From Auanema rhodensis (taxonomy: Eukaryota; Nematoda; Chromadorea; Rhabditida; Rhabditidae), in the NCBI GenBank assembly GCA_964057225.1, contig OZ059897.1, positions 7,688,001-7,752,000 of the forward strand: 64,000 nt of DNA. The letters are read 5' to 3'. The position numbers were made by a program, and so were the translations under genes. Under the pieces are notes generated by a model, which searched no databases, was not told the DNA's origin, and was given only the letters and a program-made list of their open reading frames with translations. Shown piece after piece: positions 33,343 to 42,623 of this stretch; positions within the stretch are counted from its first letter, which is position 1, and each line of letters starts with the position of its first letter.

Positions 33343-33536
33343 ATTTATTTTCTCGATTTCTTAGTTCCCTATCATAGCAAACGATTGTTCAATTTGATTT
33401 ACACCAGTCCTACACAATTTATCATTTTGCCGCGGGGAGGTATACTACGTATAAAAACCATCATTATTTCAGTCTTGATAACATCAAAGAATGGAGCGAT
33501 TCCCTTGATCAACTCCAGGATAACGGCAACTCAAAG
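33343..33536 (+). other. Gap between envelope and zinc-knuckle frames
   Basis: TTATTTCAG ends at 33472 and looks like a splice acceptor. The zinc-knuckle frame is open from there to its ATG, so 33473-33866 could be a 3' exon. Confidence 0.4.
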
Positions 33537-33866
33537 ATGCCTAACAAAAGTCAGAATACGTCTGCACCAAAAAAGCAGAACAACTCTAAAGTGAAGTACA
33601 GAAAAATGGAAGAAGACATGAAATGTCAACTCTGTTGGAAGAAGGGCCACACCATGGGAAAATGCACAGTCTACAAGACTGCAGCACAACGCGTCAAGCG
33701 TTGCAAGTTGATCAACATGTGCTTGAAGTGTTTGCGGAACCACTTTGGAAAACCGTGTGTGGAGAAGATGAAGAAAATATGTCATGTGTGCAAAGGAAGC
33801 GGACTGGACCACGATCATCCTGGTGTATTATGCAAGCTGCAGTTTGCGGAGGAACTAGCAGAATGA
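33537..33866 (+). CDS. Gag-type zinc-knuckle protein of the BEL/Pao-like element
   Basis: 109 residues from ATG 33537. It has a basic N-terminus, then a CCHC knuckle (C30-x2-C33-x4-H38-x4-C43), a second Cys/His finger (C62, C65, H69, C74) and a third (C82, C85, H92, H94, C99). This triple arrangement is typical of the end of BEL/Pao Gag, which binds the RNA genome. In this family it should lie upstream of protease and reverse transcriptase, but here it sits after the envelope and 33 bp before the 3' LTR. A splice acceptor at 33472 suggests it may be an exon joined to upstream coding sequence. Confidence 0.75.
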   Translation: MPNKSQNTSAPKKQNNSKVKYRKMEEDMKCQLCWKKGHTMGKCTVYKTAAQRVKRCKLINMCLKCLRNHFGKPCVEKMKKICHVCKGSGLDHDHPGVLCKLQFAEELAE

Positions 33867-33899
33867 AATCAGTTCTGATTTCTCTCTCCTGGCCCGGAA

Positions 33900-34315
33900 T
33901 ATCGCGAATGCGATTATCCATCATTCAATCGATGCAATCTCATCACGTTGGCTGATGAGATTCACGGGCACTCTGTTTTTATACCACCGTCGCGGACGGT
34001 CGCTTTTCTCTCTCCTCGTTGCTGTCTTTATCTTATGACTCATCTAGTCTGAACCACCGTTTTATCCTTGTCCTTTAGTAAGACTATCTCTAGTCTCATT
34101 AGTGATGTATATCTAGTCTTATTACATTCACTCTAGTCTTCTATGTATTTTATCTAGTCTTATTATATATCTTCTAGTCCTTATATTCTGTATTATGTAT
34201 ATCTGAATGGCATATGAATGAATCTTTCTTCCTCTAATAGTATTTTACGTTAACAGGGCATAGAATAGAAAGTGTGAACCTGGGAGGCTATTTGAAGAGC
34301 CCTCTATCTTCAAAA
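33900..34315 (+). repeat. 3' LTR of the BEL/Pao-like element
   Basis: 416 bp; no difference from the 5' LTR was seen. No clear polypurine tract directly precedes it (the border reads CTGGCCCGGAA). Confidence 0.93.
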
Positions 34316-34368
34316 CCCCTGACCGTTAGATTAAAAGTCTAACGCTCTACCAGCTGAGCTAACGAGGC
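34316..34368 (-). pseudogene. 5' part of the split tRNA-Lys
   Basis: Begins with the duplicated CCCCT and then runs through the anticodon and D arms to the acceptor 5' strand. With 26536-26560 it makes one consensus gene. Confidence 0.95.
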
Positions 34369-34556
34369 TACATATTCTTGTTATTTCATAAAAATAATAA
34401 AGTACGTCCTCAAAGAATAGTTAATTTACTATTAAATTTAATTCAAGAATGCTGTCAATTTTAAACGAAAATTCAAGATTCTGGAATAAATAAAAGTTCA
34501 AACTAGGTAAGAAAATTAAGTTTTACATGTTCGGGATAGTTAGAATGTAAAAAATT

Positions 34557-34629
34557 AGCCCCGTAGGGGGCTCGAACCCCTGACCGTTAGATTAAAAGTC
34601 TAACGCTCTACCAGCTGAGCTAAGGAGGC
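34557..34629 (-). tRNA. tRNA-Lys(UUU), acceptor-stem variant
   Basis: G6C breaks the G6-C67 pair. Confidence 0.9.
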
Positions 34630-34817
34630 TACATATTTTTGTTATTTCATAAAAATAATAAAGTACGTCCTCAAAGAATAGTTAATTTACTATTAAATTT
34701 AATTCAAGAATGCTGTCAAGTTTAAACAAAAATTCAAGATTCTGGAATAAATAAAAGTTCAAACTAGGTAAGAAAATTAAGTTTTACATGTTCGGGATAG
34801 TTAGAATGTAAAAAATT

Positions 34818-34890
34818 AGCCCCGTAGGGGGCTCGAACCCCTGACCGTTAGATTAAAAGTCTAACGCTCTACCAGCTGAGCTAACGAGGC
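34818..34890 (-). tRNA. tRNA-Lys(UUU)
   Basis: Consensus copy. Confidence 0.97.
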
Positions 34891-35078
34891 TACATATTCT
34901 TGTTATTTCATAAAAAAAATAAAGTACGTCCTCAAAGAATAGTTAATTTACTATTAAATTTAATTCAAAAATGCTGTCAAATTTAAACGAAAATTCAAGA
35001 TTCTGGAATAAATAAAAGTTCAAACTAGGTAAGAAAATTAAGTTTTACATGTTCGGGATAGTTAGAATGTAAAAAATT

Positions 35079-35151
35079 AGCCCCGTAGGGGGCTCGAACC
35101 CCTGACCGTTAGATTAAAAGTCTAACGCTCTACCAGCTGAGCTAACGAGGC
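35079..35151 (-). tRNA. tRNA-Lys(UUU)
   Basis: Consensus copy. Confidence 0.97.
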
Positions 35152-35339
35152 TACATATTCTTGTTATTTCATAAAAATAATAAAGTACGTCCTCAAAGAA
35201 TAGTTAATTTACTATTAAATTTAATTCAAGAATGCTGTCAAGTTTAAACAAAAATTCAAGATTCTGGAATAAATAAAAGTTCAAACTAGGTAAGAAAATT
35301 AAGTTTTACATGTTCGGGATAGTTAGAATGTAAAAAATT

Positions 35340-35412
35340 AGCCCCGTAGGGGGCTCGAACCCCTGACCGTTAGATTAAAAGTCTAACGCTCTACCAGCTG
35401 AGCTAACGAGGC
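35340..35412 (-). tRNA. tRNA-Lys(UUU)
   Basis: Consensus copy. Confidence 0.97.
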
Positions 35413-35600
35413 TACATATTCTTGTTATTTCATAAAAAAAATAAAGTACGTCCTCAAAGAATAGTTAATTTACTATTAAATTTAATTCAAAAATGCTGTC
35501 AAATTTAAACGAAAATTCAAGATTCTGGAATAAATAAAAGTTCAAACTAGGTAAGAAAATTAAGTTTTACATGTTCGGGATAGTTAGAATGTAAAAAATT

Positions 35601-35673
35601 AGCCCCGTAGGGGGCTCGAACCCCTGACCGTTAGATTAAAAGTCTAACGCTCTACCAGCTGAGCTAACGAGGC
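35601..35673 (-). tRNA. tRNA-Lys(UUU)
   Basis: Consensus copy. Confidence 0.97.
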
Positions 35674-35861
35674 TACATATTCTTGTTATTTCATATAATT
35701 AATTAAGTACGTCCTCAAAGAATAGTTAATTTACTATTAAATTTAATTCAAAAATGCTGTCAAGTTTAAAGGAAAATTCAAGATTCTGGAATAAATAAAA
35801 GTTCAAACTAGGTAAGAAAATTAAGTTTTACATGTTCGGGATAGTTAGAATGTAAAAAATT

Positions 35862-35934
35862 AGCCCCGTAGGGGGCTCGAACCCCTGACCGTTAGATTAA
35901 AAGTCTAACGCTCTACCAGCTGAGCTAACGAGGC
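35862..35934 (-). tRNA. tRNA-Lys(UUU)
   Basis: Consensus copy. Confidence 0.97.
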
Positions 35935-36122
35935 TACATATTTTTGTTATTTCATAAAAATAATAAAGTACGTCCTCAACGAATAGTTAATTTACTATTA
36001 AATTTAATTCAAGAATGCTGTCAATTTTAAACGAAAATTCAAGATTCTGGAATAAATAAAAGTTCAAACTAGGTAAGAAAATTAAGTTTTACATGTTCGG
36101 GATAGTTAGAATGTAAAAAATT

Positions 36123-36195
36123 AGCCCCGTAGGGGGCTCGAACCCCTGACCGTTAGATTAAAAGTCTAACGCTCTACCAGCTGAGCTAACGAGGC
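36123..36195 (-). tRNA. tRNA-Lys(UUU)
   Basis: Consensus copy. Confidence 0.97.
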
Positions 36196-36383
36196 TACAT
36201 ATTCTTGTTATTTCATATAAAAAATAAAGTACGTCCTCAAAGAATAGTTAATTTACTATTAAATTTAATTCAAAAATGCTGTCAAATTTAAACGAAAATT
36301 CAAGATTCTGGAATAAATAAAAGTTCAAACTAGGTAAGAAAATTAAGTTTTACATGTTCGGGATAGTTAGAATGTAAAAAATT

Positions 36384-36456
36384 AGCCCCGTAGGGGGCTC
36401 GAACCCCTGACCGTTAGATTAAAAGTCTAACGCTCTACCTGCTGAGCTAACGAGGC
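36384..36456 (-). tRNA. tRNA-Lys(UUU), D-loop variant
   Basis: D loop reads AGCAGG; box A still fits. The same variant recurs 1305 bp on at 37689. Confidence 0.94.
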
Positions 36457-36644
36457 TACATATTCTTGTTATTTCATAAAAAAAATAAAGTACGTCCTCA
36501 AAGAATAGTTAATTTACTATTAAATTTAATTCAAAAATGCTGTCAAATTTAAACGAAAATTCAAGATTCTGGAATAAATAAAAGTTCAAACTAGGTAAGA
36601 AAATTAAGTTTTACATGTTCGGGATAGTTAGAATGTAAAAAATT

Positions 36645-36717
36645 AGCCCCGTAGGGGGCTCGAACCCCTGACCGTTAGATTAAAAGTCTAACGCTCTACC
36701 AGCTGAGCTAACGAGGC
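36645..36717 (-). tRNA. tRNA-Lys(UUU)
   Basis: Consensus copy. Confidence 0.97.
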
Positions 36718-36905
36718 TACATATTCTTGTTATTTCATAAAAATAATAAAGTACGTCCTCAAAGAATAGTTAATTTACTATTAAATTTAATTCAAGAATG
36801 CTGTCAAATTTAAACGAAAATTCAAGATTCTGGAATAAATAAAAGTTCAAACTAGGTAAGAAAATTAAGTTTTACATGTTCGGGATAGTTAGAATGTAAA
36901 AAATT

Positions 36906-36978
36906 AGCCCCGTAGGGGGCTCGAACCCCTGACCGTTAGATTAAAAGTCTAACGCTCTACCAGCTGAGCTAACGAGGC
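36906..36978 (-). tRNA. tRNA-Lys(UUU)
   Basis: Consensus copy. Confidence 0.97.
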
Positions 36979-37166
36979 TACATATTCTTGTTATTTCATA
37001 TAATTAATTAAGTACGTCCTCAAAGAATAGTTAATTTACTATTAAATTTAATTCAAAAATGCTGTCAAGTTTAAAGGAAAATTCAAGATTCTGGAATAAA
37101 TAAAAGTTCAAACTAGGTAAGAAAATTAAGTTTTACATGTTCGGGATAGTTAGAATGTAAAAAATT

Positions 37167-37239
37167 AGCCCCGTAGGGGGCTCGAACCCCTGACCGTTAG
37201 ATTAAAAGTCTAACGCTCTACCAGCTGAGCTAACGAGGC
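37167..37239 (-). tRNA. tRNA-Lys(UUU)
   Basis: Consensus copy. Confidence 0.97.
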
Positions 37240-37427
37240 TACATATTTTTGTTATTTCATAAAAATAATAAAGTACGTCCTCAACGAATAGTTAATTTAC
37301 TATTAAATTTAATTCAAGAATGCTGTCAATTTTAAACGAAAATTCAAGATTCTGGAATAAATAAAAGTTCAAACTAGGTAAGAAAATTAAGTTTTACATG
37401 TTCGGGATAGTTAGAATGTAAAAAATT

Positions 37428-37500
37428 AGCCCCGTAGGGGGCTCGAACCCCTGACCGTTAGATTAAAAGTCTAACGCTCTACCAGCTGAGCTAACGAGGC
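37428..37500 (-). tRNA. tRNA-Lys(UUU)
   Basis: Consensus copy. Confidence 0.97.
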
Positions 37501-37688
37501 TACATATTCTTGTTATTTCATATAAAAAATAAAGTACGTCCTCAAAGAATAGTTAATTTACTATTAAATTTAATTCAAAAATGCTGTCAAATTTAAACGA
37601 AAATTCAAGATTCTGGAATAAATAAAAGTTCAAACTAGGTAAGAAAATTAAGTTTTACATGTTCGGGATAGTTAGAATGTAAAAAATT

Positions 37689-37761
37689 AGCCCCGTAGGG
37701 GGCTCGAACCCCTGACCGTTAGATTAAAAGTCTAACGCTCTACCTGCTGAGCTAACGAGGC
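37689..37761 (-). tRNA. tRNA-Lys(UUU), D-loop variant
   Basis: Same AGCAGG D loop as at 36384. Confidence 0.94.
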
Positions 37762-37949
37762 TACATATTCTTGTTATTTCATAAAAAAAATAAAGTACGT
37801 CCTCAAAGAATAGTTAATTTACTATTAAATTTAATTCAAAAATGCTGTCAAGTTTAAACGAAAATTCAAGATTCTGGAATAAATAAAAGTTCAAACTAGG
37901 TAAGAAAATTAAGTTTTACATGTTCGGGATAGTTAGAATGTAAAAAATT

Positions 37950-38022
37950 AGCCCCGTAGGGGGCTCGAACCCCTGACCGTTAGATTAAAAGTCTAACGCT
38001 CTACCAGCTGAGCTAACGAGGC
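37950..38022 (-). tRNA. tRNA-Lys(UUU)
   Basis: Consensus copy. Confidence 0.97.
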
Positions 38023-38210
38023 TACATATTTTTGTTATTTCATAAAAATAATAAAGTACGTCCTCAACGAATAGTTAATTTACTATTAAATTTAATTCAA
38101 GAATGCTGTCAATTTTAAACGAAAATTCAAGATTCTGGAATAAATAAAAGTTCAAACTAGGTAAGAAAATTAAGTTTTACATGTTCGGGATAGTTAGAAT
38201 GTAAAAAATT

Positions 38211-38283
38211 AGCACGGTAGGGGGCTAGAACCCCTGACCGTTAGATTAAAAGTCTAACGCTCTACCAGCTGAGCTAACGAGGC
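38211..38283 (-). tRNA. tRNA-Lys(UUU), acceptor and T-loop variant
   Basis: G70T and G68C break two acceptor pairs and G57T alters the T loop and box B. Probably a pseudogene; class B 5' flank. Confidence 0.7.
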
Positions 38284-38471
38284 TACATATCGGCACCATT
38301 ACATAAAAATAATAAAGTACGTCCTCGAAGAATAGTTAATTTACTATTAAATTTAATTCAAAAATGCTGTCAAATTTAAACGAAAATTCAAGATTCTGGA
38401 ATAAATAAAAGTTCAAACTAGGTAAGAAAATTAAGTTTTACATGTTCGGGATAGTTAGAATGTAAAAAATT

Positions 38472-38544
38472 AGCACGGTAGGGGGCTAGAACCCCTGACC
38501 GTTAGATTAAAAGTCTAACGCTCTACCAGCTGAGCTAACGAGGC
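38472..38544 (-). tRNA. tRNA-Lys(UUU), acceptor and T-loop variant
   Basis: Same three changes as at 38211. Confidence 0.7.
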
Positions 38545-38732
38545 TACATATCGGCACCATTACATAAAAATAATAAAGTACGTCCTCGAAGAATAGTTAA
38601 TTTACTATTAAATTTAATTCAAAAATGCTGTCAAATTTAAACGAAAATTCAAGATTCTGGAATAAATAAAAGTTCAAACTAGGTAAGAAAATTAAGTTTT
38701 ACATGTTCGGGATAGTTAGAATGTAAAAAATT

Positions 38733-38805
38733 AGCCCCGTAGGGGGCTCGAACCCCTGACCGTTAGATTAAAAGTCTAACGCTCTACCAGCTGAGCTAAC
38801 GAGGC
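38733..38805 (-). tRNA. tRNA-Lys(UUU)
   Basis: Consensus tRNA; class B 5' flank. Confidence 0.97.
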
Positions 38806-38993
38806 TACATATCGGCACCATTTCATAAAAATAATAAAGTACGTCCTCGAAGAATAGTTAATTTACTATTAAATTTAATTCAAAAATGCTGTCAAATTTA
38901 AACGAAAATTCAAGATTCTGGAATAAATAAAAGTTCAAACTAGGTAAGAAAATTAAGTTTTACATGTTCGGGATAGTTAGAATGTAAAAAATT

Positions 38994-39066
38994 AGCACGG
39001 TAGGGGGCTAGAACCCCTGACCGTTAGATTAAAAGTCTAACGCTCTACCAGCTGAGCTAACGAGGC
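38994..39066 (-). tRNA. tRNA-Lys(UUU), acceptor and T-loop variant
   Basis: Same three changes as at 38211. Confidence 0.7.
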
Positions 39067-39254
39067 TACATATCGGCACCAATACATAAAAATAATAAAG
39101 TACGTCCTCGAAGAATAGTTAATTTACTATTAAATTTAATTCAAAAATGCTGTCAAATTTAAACGAAAATTCAAGATTCTGGAATAAATAAAAGTTCAAA
39201 CTAGGTAAGAAAATTAAGTTTTACATGTTCGGGATAGTTAGAATGTAAAAAATT

Positions 39255-39327
39255 AGCCCCGTAGGGGGCTCGAACCCCTGACCGTTAGATTAAAAGTCTA
39301 ACGCTCTACCAGCTGAGCTAACGAGGC
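39255..39327 (-). tRNA. tRNA-Lys(UUU)
   Basis: Consensus tRNA; class B 5' flank. Confidence 0.97.
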
Positions 39328-39515
39328 TACATATCGGCACCATTTCATAAAAATAATAAAGTACGTCCTCAAAGAATAGTTAATTTACTATTAAATTTAA
39401 TTCAAAAATGCTGTCAAGTTTAAACGAAAATTCAAGATTCTGGAATAAATAAAAGTTCAAACTAGGTAAGAAAATTAAGTTTTACATGTTCGGGATAGTT
39501 AGAATGTAAAAAATT

Positions 39516-39588
39516 AGCCCCGTAAGGGGCTCGAACCCCTGACCGTTAGATTAAAAGTCTAACGCTCTACCAGCTGAGCTAACGAGGC
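39516..39588 (-). tRNA. tRNA-Lys(UUU), C64T
   Basis: C64T gives a G50-U64 wobble, likely tolerated. First of the class C block. Confidence 0.94.
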
Positions 39589-39774
39589 TACACATGCTCA
39601 TAACTTCATAAAAATAATGAAGTACTTTCTCATAGAATAGTATATTTACTTCTAAATTTGATTCAAAAAGATGTATATTTGAAGAAAAATTCATGATTCT
39701 GGAATAAATAAAAGTTCAAACAAGCTAAGAAAATTAAATTCTACATGTTCAGGACAGATAGAATGTAAAAAATT

Positions 39775-39847
39775 AGCCCCGTAGGGGGCTCGAACCCCTG
39801 ACCGTTAGATTAAAAGTCTAACGCTCTACCAGCTGAGCTAACGAGGC
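39775..39847 (-). tRNA. tRNA-Lys(UUU)
   Basis: Consensus tRNA; class C 5' flank. Confidence 0.97.
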
Positions 39848-40033
39848 TACACATGCTCATAACTTCATAAAAATAATGAAGTACTTTCTCATAGAATAGT
39901 ATATTTACTTCTAAATTTGATTCAAAAAGATGTATATTTGAAGAAAAATTCATGATTCTGGAATAAATAAAAGTTCAAACAAGCTAAGAAAATTAAATTC
40001 TACATGTTCAGGACAGATAGAATGTAAAAAATT

Positions 40034-40106
40034 AGCCCCGTAAGGGGCTCGAACCCCTGACCGTTAGATTAAAAGTCTAACGCTCTACCAGCTGAGCTAA
40101 CGAGGC
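40034..40106 (-). tRNA. tRNA-Lys(UUU), C64T
   Basis: G50-U64 wobble; class C 5' flank. Confidence 0.94.
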
Positions 40107-40292
40107 TACACATGCTCATAACTTCATAAAAATAATGAAGTACTTTCTCATAGAATAGTATATTTACTTCTAAGTTTGATTCAAAAAGATGTATATTTGA
40201 AGAAAAATTCATGATTCTGGAATAAATAAAAGTTCAAACTAGGTAAGAAAATTAAGTTTTACATGTTCGGGATAGTTAGAATGTAAAAAATT

Positions 40293-40365
40293 AGCCCCGT
40301 AAGGGGCTCGAACCCCTGACCGTTAGATTAAAAGTCTAACGCTCTACCAGCTGAGCTAACGAGGC
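40293..40365 (-). tRNA. tRNA-Lys(UUU), C64T
   Basis: G50-U64 wobble; class C 5' flank but class A 3' flank. Confidence 0.94.
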
Positions 40366-40551
40366 TACACATGCTCATAACTTCATAAAAATAATGAAGT
40401 ACTTTCTCATAGAATAGTATATTTACTTCTAAATTTGATTCAAAAAGATGTATATTTGAAGAAAAATTCATGATTCTGGAATAAATAAAAGTTCAAACAA
40501 GCTAAGAAAATTAAATTCTACATGTTCAGGACAGTTAGAATGTAAAAAATT

Positions 40552-40624
40552 AGCCCCGTAGGGGGCTCGAACCCCTGACCGTTAGATTAAAAGTCTAACG
40601 CTCTACCAGCTGAGCTAACGAGGC
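40552..40624 (-). tRNA. tRNA-Lys(UUU)
   Basis: Consensus tRNA; class B 5' flank. Confidence 0.97.
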
Positions 40625-40812
40625 TACATATCGGCACCATTTCATAAAAATAATAAAGTACGTCCTCAAAGAATAGTTAATTTACTATTAAATTTAATTC
40701 AAAAATGCTGTCAAGTTTAAACGAAAATTCAAGATTCTGGAATAAATAAAAGTTCAAACTAGGTAAGAAAATTAAGTTTTACATGTTCGGGATAGTTAGA
40801 ATGTAAAAAATT

Positions 40813-40885
40813 AGCCCCGTAAGGGGCTCGAACCCCTGACCGTTAGATTAAAAGTCTAACGCTCTACCAGCTGAGCTAACGAGGC
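40813..40885 (-). tRNA. tRNA-Lys(UUU), C64T
   Basis: G50-U64 wobble; class C 5' flank. Confidence 0.94.
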
Positions 40886-41071
40886 TACACATGCTCATAA
40901 CTTCATAAAAATAATGAAGTACTTTCTCATAGAATAGTATATTTACTTCTAAATTTGATTCAAAAAGATGTATATTTGAAGAAAAATTCATGATTCTGGA
41001 ATAAATAAAAGTTCAAACAAGCTAAGAAAATTAAATTCTACATGTTCAGGACAGATAGAATGTAAAAAATT

Positions 41072-41144
41072 AGCCCCGTAGGGGGCTCGAACCCCTGACC
41101 GTTAGATTAAAAGTCTAACGCTCTACCAGCTGAGCTAACGAGGC
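41072..41144 (-). tRNA. tRNA-Lys(UUU)
   Basis: Consensus tRNA; class C 5' flank. Confidence 0.97.
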
Positions 41145-41330
41145 TACACATGCTCATAACTTCATAAAAATAATGAAGTACTTTCTCATAGAATAGTATA
41201 TTTACTTCTAAATTTGATTCAAAAAGATGTATATTTGAAGAAAAATTCATGATTCTGGAATAAATAAAAGTTCAAACAAGCTAAGAAAATTAAATTCTAC
41301 ATGTTCAGGACAGATAGAATGTAAAAAATT

Positions 41331-41403
41331 AGCCCCGTAAGGGGCTCGAACCCCTGACCGTTAGATTAAAAGTCTAACGCTCTACCAGCTGAGCTAACGA
41401 GGC
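41331..41403 (-). tRNA. tRNA-Lys(UUU), C64T
   Basis: G50-U64 wobble; class C 5' flank. Confidence 0.94.
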
Positions 41404-41589
41404 TACACATGCTCATAACTTCATAAAAATAATGAAGTACTTTCTCATAGAATAGTATATTTACTTCTAAGTTTGATTCAAAAAGATGTATATTTGAAGA
41501 AAAATTCATGATTCTGGAATAAATAAAAGTTCAAACAAGCTAAGAAAATTAAATTCTACATGTTCAGGACAGATAGAATGTAAAAAATT

Positions 41590-41662
41590 AGCCCCGTAGG
41601 GGGCTCGAACCCCTGACCGTTAGATTAAAAGTCTAACGCTCTACCAGCTGAGCTAACGAGGC
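41590..41662 (-). tRNA. tRNA-Lys(UUU)
   Basis: Consensus tRNA; class C 5' flank. Confidence 0.97.
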
Positions 41663-41848
41663 TACACATGCTCATAACTTCATAAAAATAATGAAGTACT
41701 TTCTCATAGAATAGTATATTTACTTCTAAATTTGATTCAAAAAGATGTATATTTGAAGAAAAATTCATGATTCTGGAATAAATAAAAGTTCAAACAAGCT
41801 AAGAAAATTAAATTCTACATGTTCAGGACAGATAGAATGTAAAAAATT

Positions 41849-41921
41849 AGCCCCGTAAGGGGCTCGAACCCCTGACCGTTAGATTAAAAGTCTAACGCTC
41901 TACCAGCTGAGCTAACGAGGC
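41849..41921 (-). tRNA. tRNA-Lys(UUU), C64T
   Basis: G50-U64 wobble; class C 5' flank. Confidence 0.94.
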
Positions 41922-42107
41922 TACACATGCTCATAACTTCATAAAAATAATGAAGTACTTTCTCATAGAATAGTATATTTACTTCTAAATTTGATTCAAA
42001 AAGATGTATATTTGAAGAAAAATTCATGATTCTGGAATAAATAAAAGTTCAAACAAGCTAAGAAAATTAAATTCTACATGTTCAGGACAGATAGAATGTA
42101 AAAAATT

Positions 42108-42180
42108 AGCCCCGTAGGGGGCTCGAACCCCTGACCGTTAGATTAAAAGTCTAACGCTCTACCAGCTGAGCTAACGAGGC
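42108..42180 (-). tRNA. tRNA-Lys(UUU)
   Basis: Consensus tRNA; class A 5' flank. Confidence 0.97.
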
Positions 42181-42368
42181 TACATATTCTTGTTATTTCA
42201 TAAAAATAATAAAGTACGTCCTCAAAGAATAGTTAATTTACTATTAAATTTAATTCAAAAATGCTGTCAAATTTAAACGAAAATTCAAGATTCTGGAATA
42301 AATAAAAGTTCAAACAAGGTAAGAAAATTAAGTTTTACATGTTCAGGACAGATAGAATGTAAAAAATT

Positions 42369-42441
42369 AGCCCCGTAGGGGGCTCGAACCCCTGACCGTT
42401 AGATTAAAAGTCTAACGCTCTACCAGCTGAGCTAACGAGGC
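42369..42441 (-). tRNA. tRNA-Lys(UUU)
   Basis: Consensus copy; last full-length gene. It heads the transcription direction of the array. Confidence 0.97.
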
Positions 42442-42613
42442 TACATATTCTTGTTATTTCATAAAAATAATAAAGTACGTCCTCAAAGAATAGTTAATTT
42501 ACTATTAAATTTAATTCAAAAATGCTGTCAAATTTAAACAAAAATTTAAAATTCTGAAATGAATAAAACGATTTTGTTCAAGTTTAATTTTTTCCTTTAG
42601 GAAGCAAAAAATT

Positions 42614-42623
42614 AGCTCCGTAA
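42614..42623 (-). pseudogene. Right-edge tRNA-Lys remnant
   Basis: Only the 3' acceptor end (AGCTCCGTA on the plus strand) remains behind the usual AAAAAATT; the preceding spacer is visibly decayed from about 42539. Confidence 0.6.

Larger units (their letters stand above)
26561..34315 (+). mobile_element. BEL/Pao-like LTR element with envelope, polymerase core missing, 7755 bp
   Basis: LTRs of 416 bp (26561-26976 and 33900-34315) appear identical, the target duplication is CCCCT, and a primer site starts with TGG directly after the left LTR. The interior has a 2.8-kb leader, a 1180-codon frame joining an integrase-C-terminal (DUF5641-like) region to a phlebovirus-type glycoprotein, and a Gag-type zinc-knuckle frame placed after the envelope. 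Protease, reverse transcriptase, RNase H and the integrase core are not visible, so movement would need a helper. Env-bearing BEL/Pao elements with phlebovirus-like glycoproteins are known from nematodes (e.g. Ascaris Tas, Caenorhabditis Cer elements). Confidence 0.93.
35692..36995. repeat. Higher-order repeat block, copy 1 (copy 2 from 36997)
   Basis: The markers CATATAATTAATTAAG, TACATATTTTTG, CATATAAAAAAT and the D-loop variant recur at 1305 bp, i.e. five units. Confidence 0.85.
40813..42107. repeat. Two-unit (518-bp) higher-order repeat of class C units
   Basis: Copies with C64T alternate with consensus copies at 40813, 41331 and 41849, each 518 bp apart. Confidence 0.8.
2574..42623 (-). 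repeat. Tandem array of tRNA-Lys(UUU) units, 261-bp period, interrupted by two LTR elements
   Basis: Each unit is a 73-bp tRNA gene on the minus strand plus a spacer of about 188 bp; measured start-to-start distances are nearly all 259-262 bp. Blocks are 2574-21612, 25155-26560 and 34316-42623. The cloverleaf is complete: a 7-bp acceptor stem with one G-U pair, GCTC/GAGC D stem, TTAGA/TCTAA anticodon stem around CTTTTAA (anticodon TTT), and AGGGG/CCCCT T stem around TTCGAGC. Box A (TAGCTCAGCTGG) and box B (GGTTCGAGCCC) fit the Pol III consensus. Nearly all copies have a T5 or T6 run 2-3 nt past the tRNA 3' end. Three spacer classes are seen: A (ATTCTTGTTATTTCAT), B (ATCGGCACCATTTCAT, e.g. 13152, 14195, 16022, 38291) and C (ACATGCTCATAACTTC, mainly 39.6-42.0 kb and once at 8450). 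The most diverged units lie at the edges. Confidence 0.97.

Noticed and set aside
33623..33955. Frames overlapping the zinc-knuckle gene, one entering the 3' LTR
   Set aside because: Out of frame with the Cys/His fingers, which are clearly coding in the 33537 frame.
2574..42623. CRISPR-like array of short repeats and spacers
   Set aside because: The repeat is a full tRNA gene and the spacers are homologous to each other; the sequence is eukaryotic.
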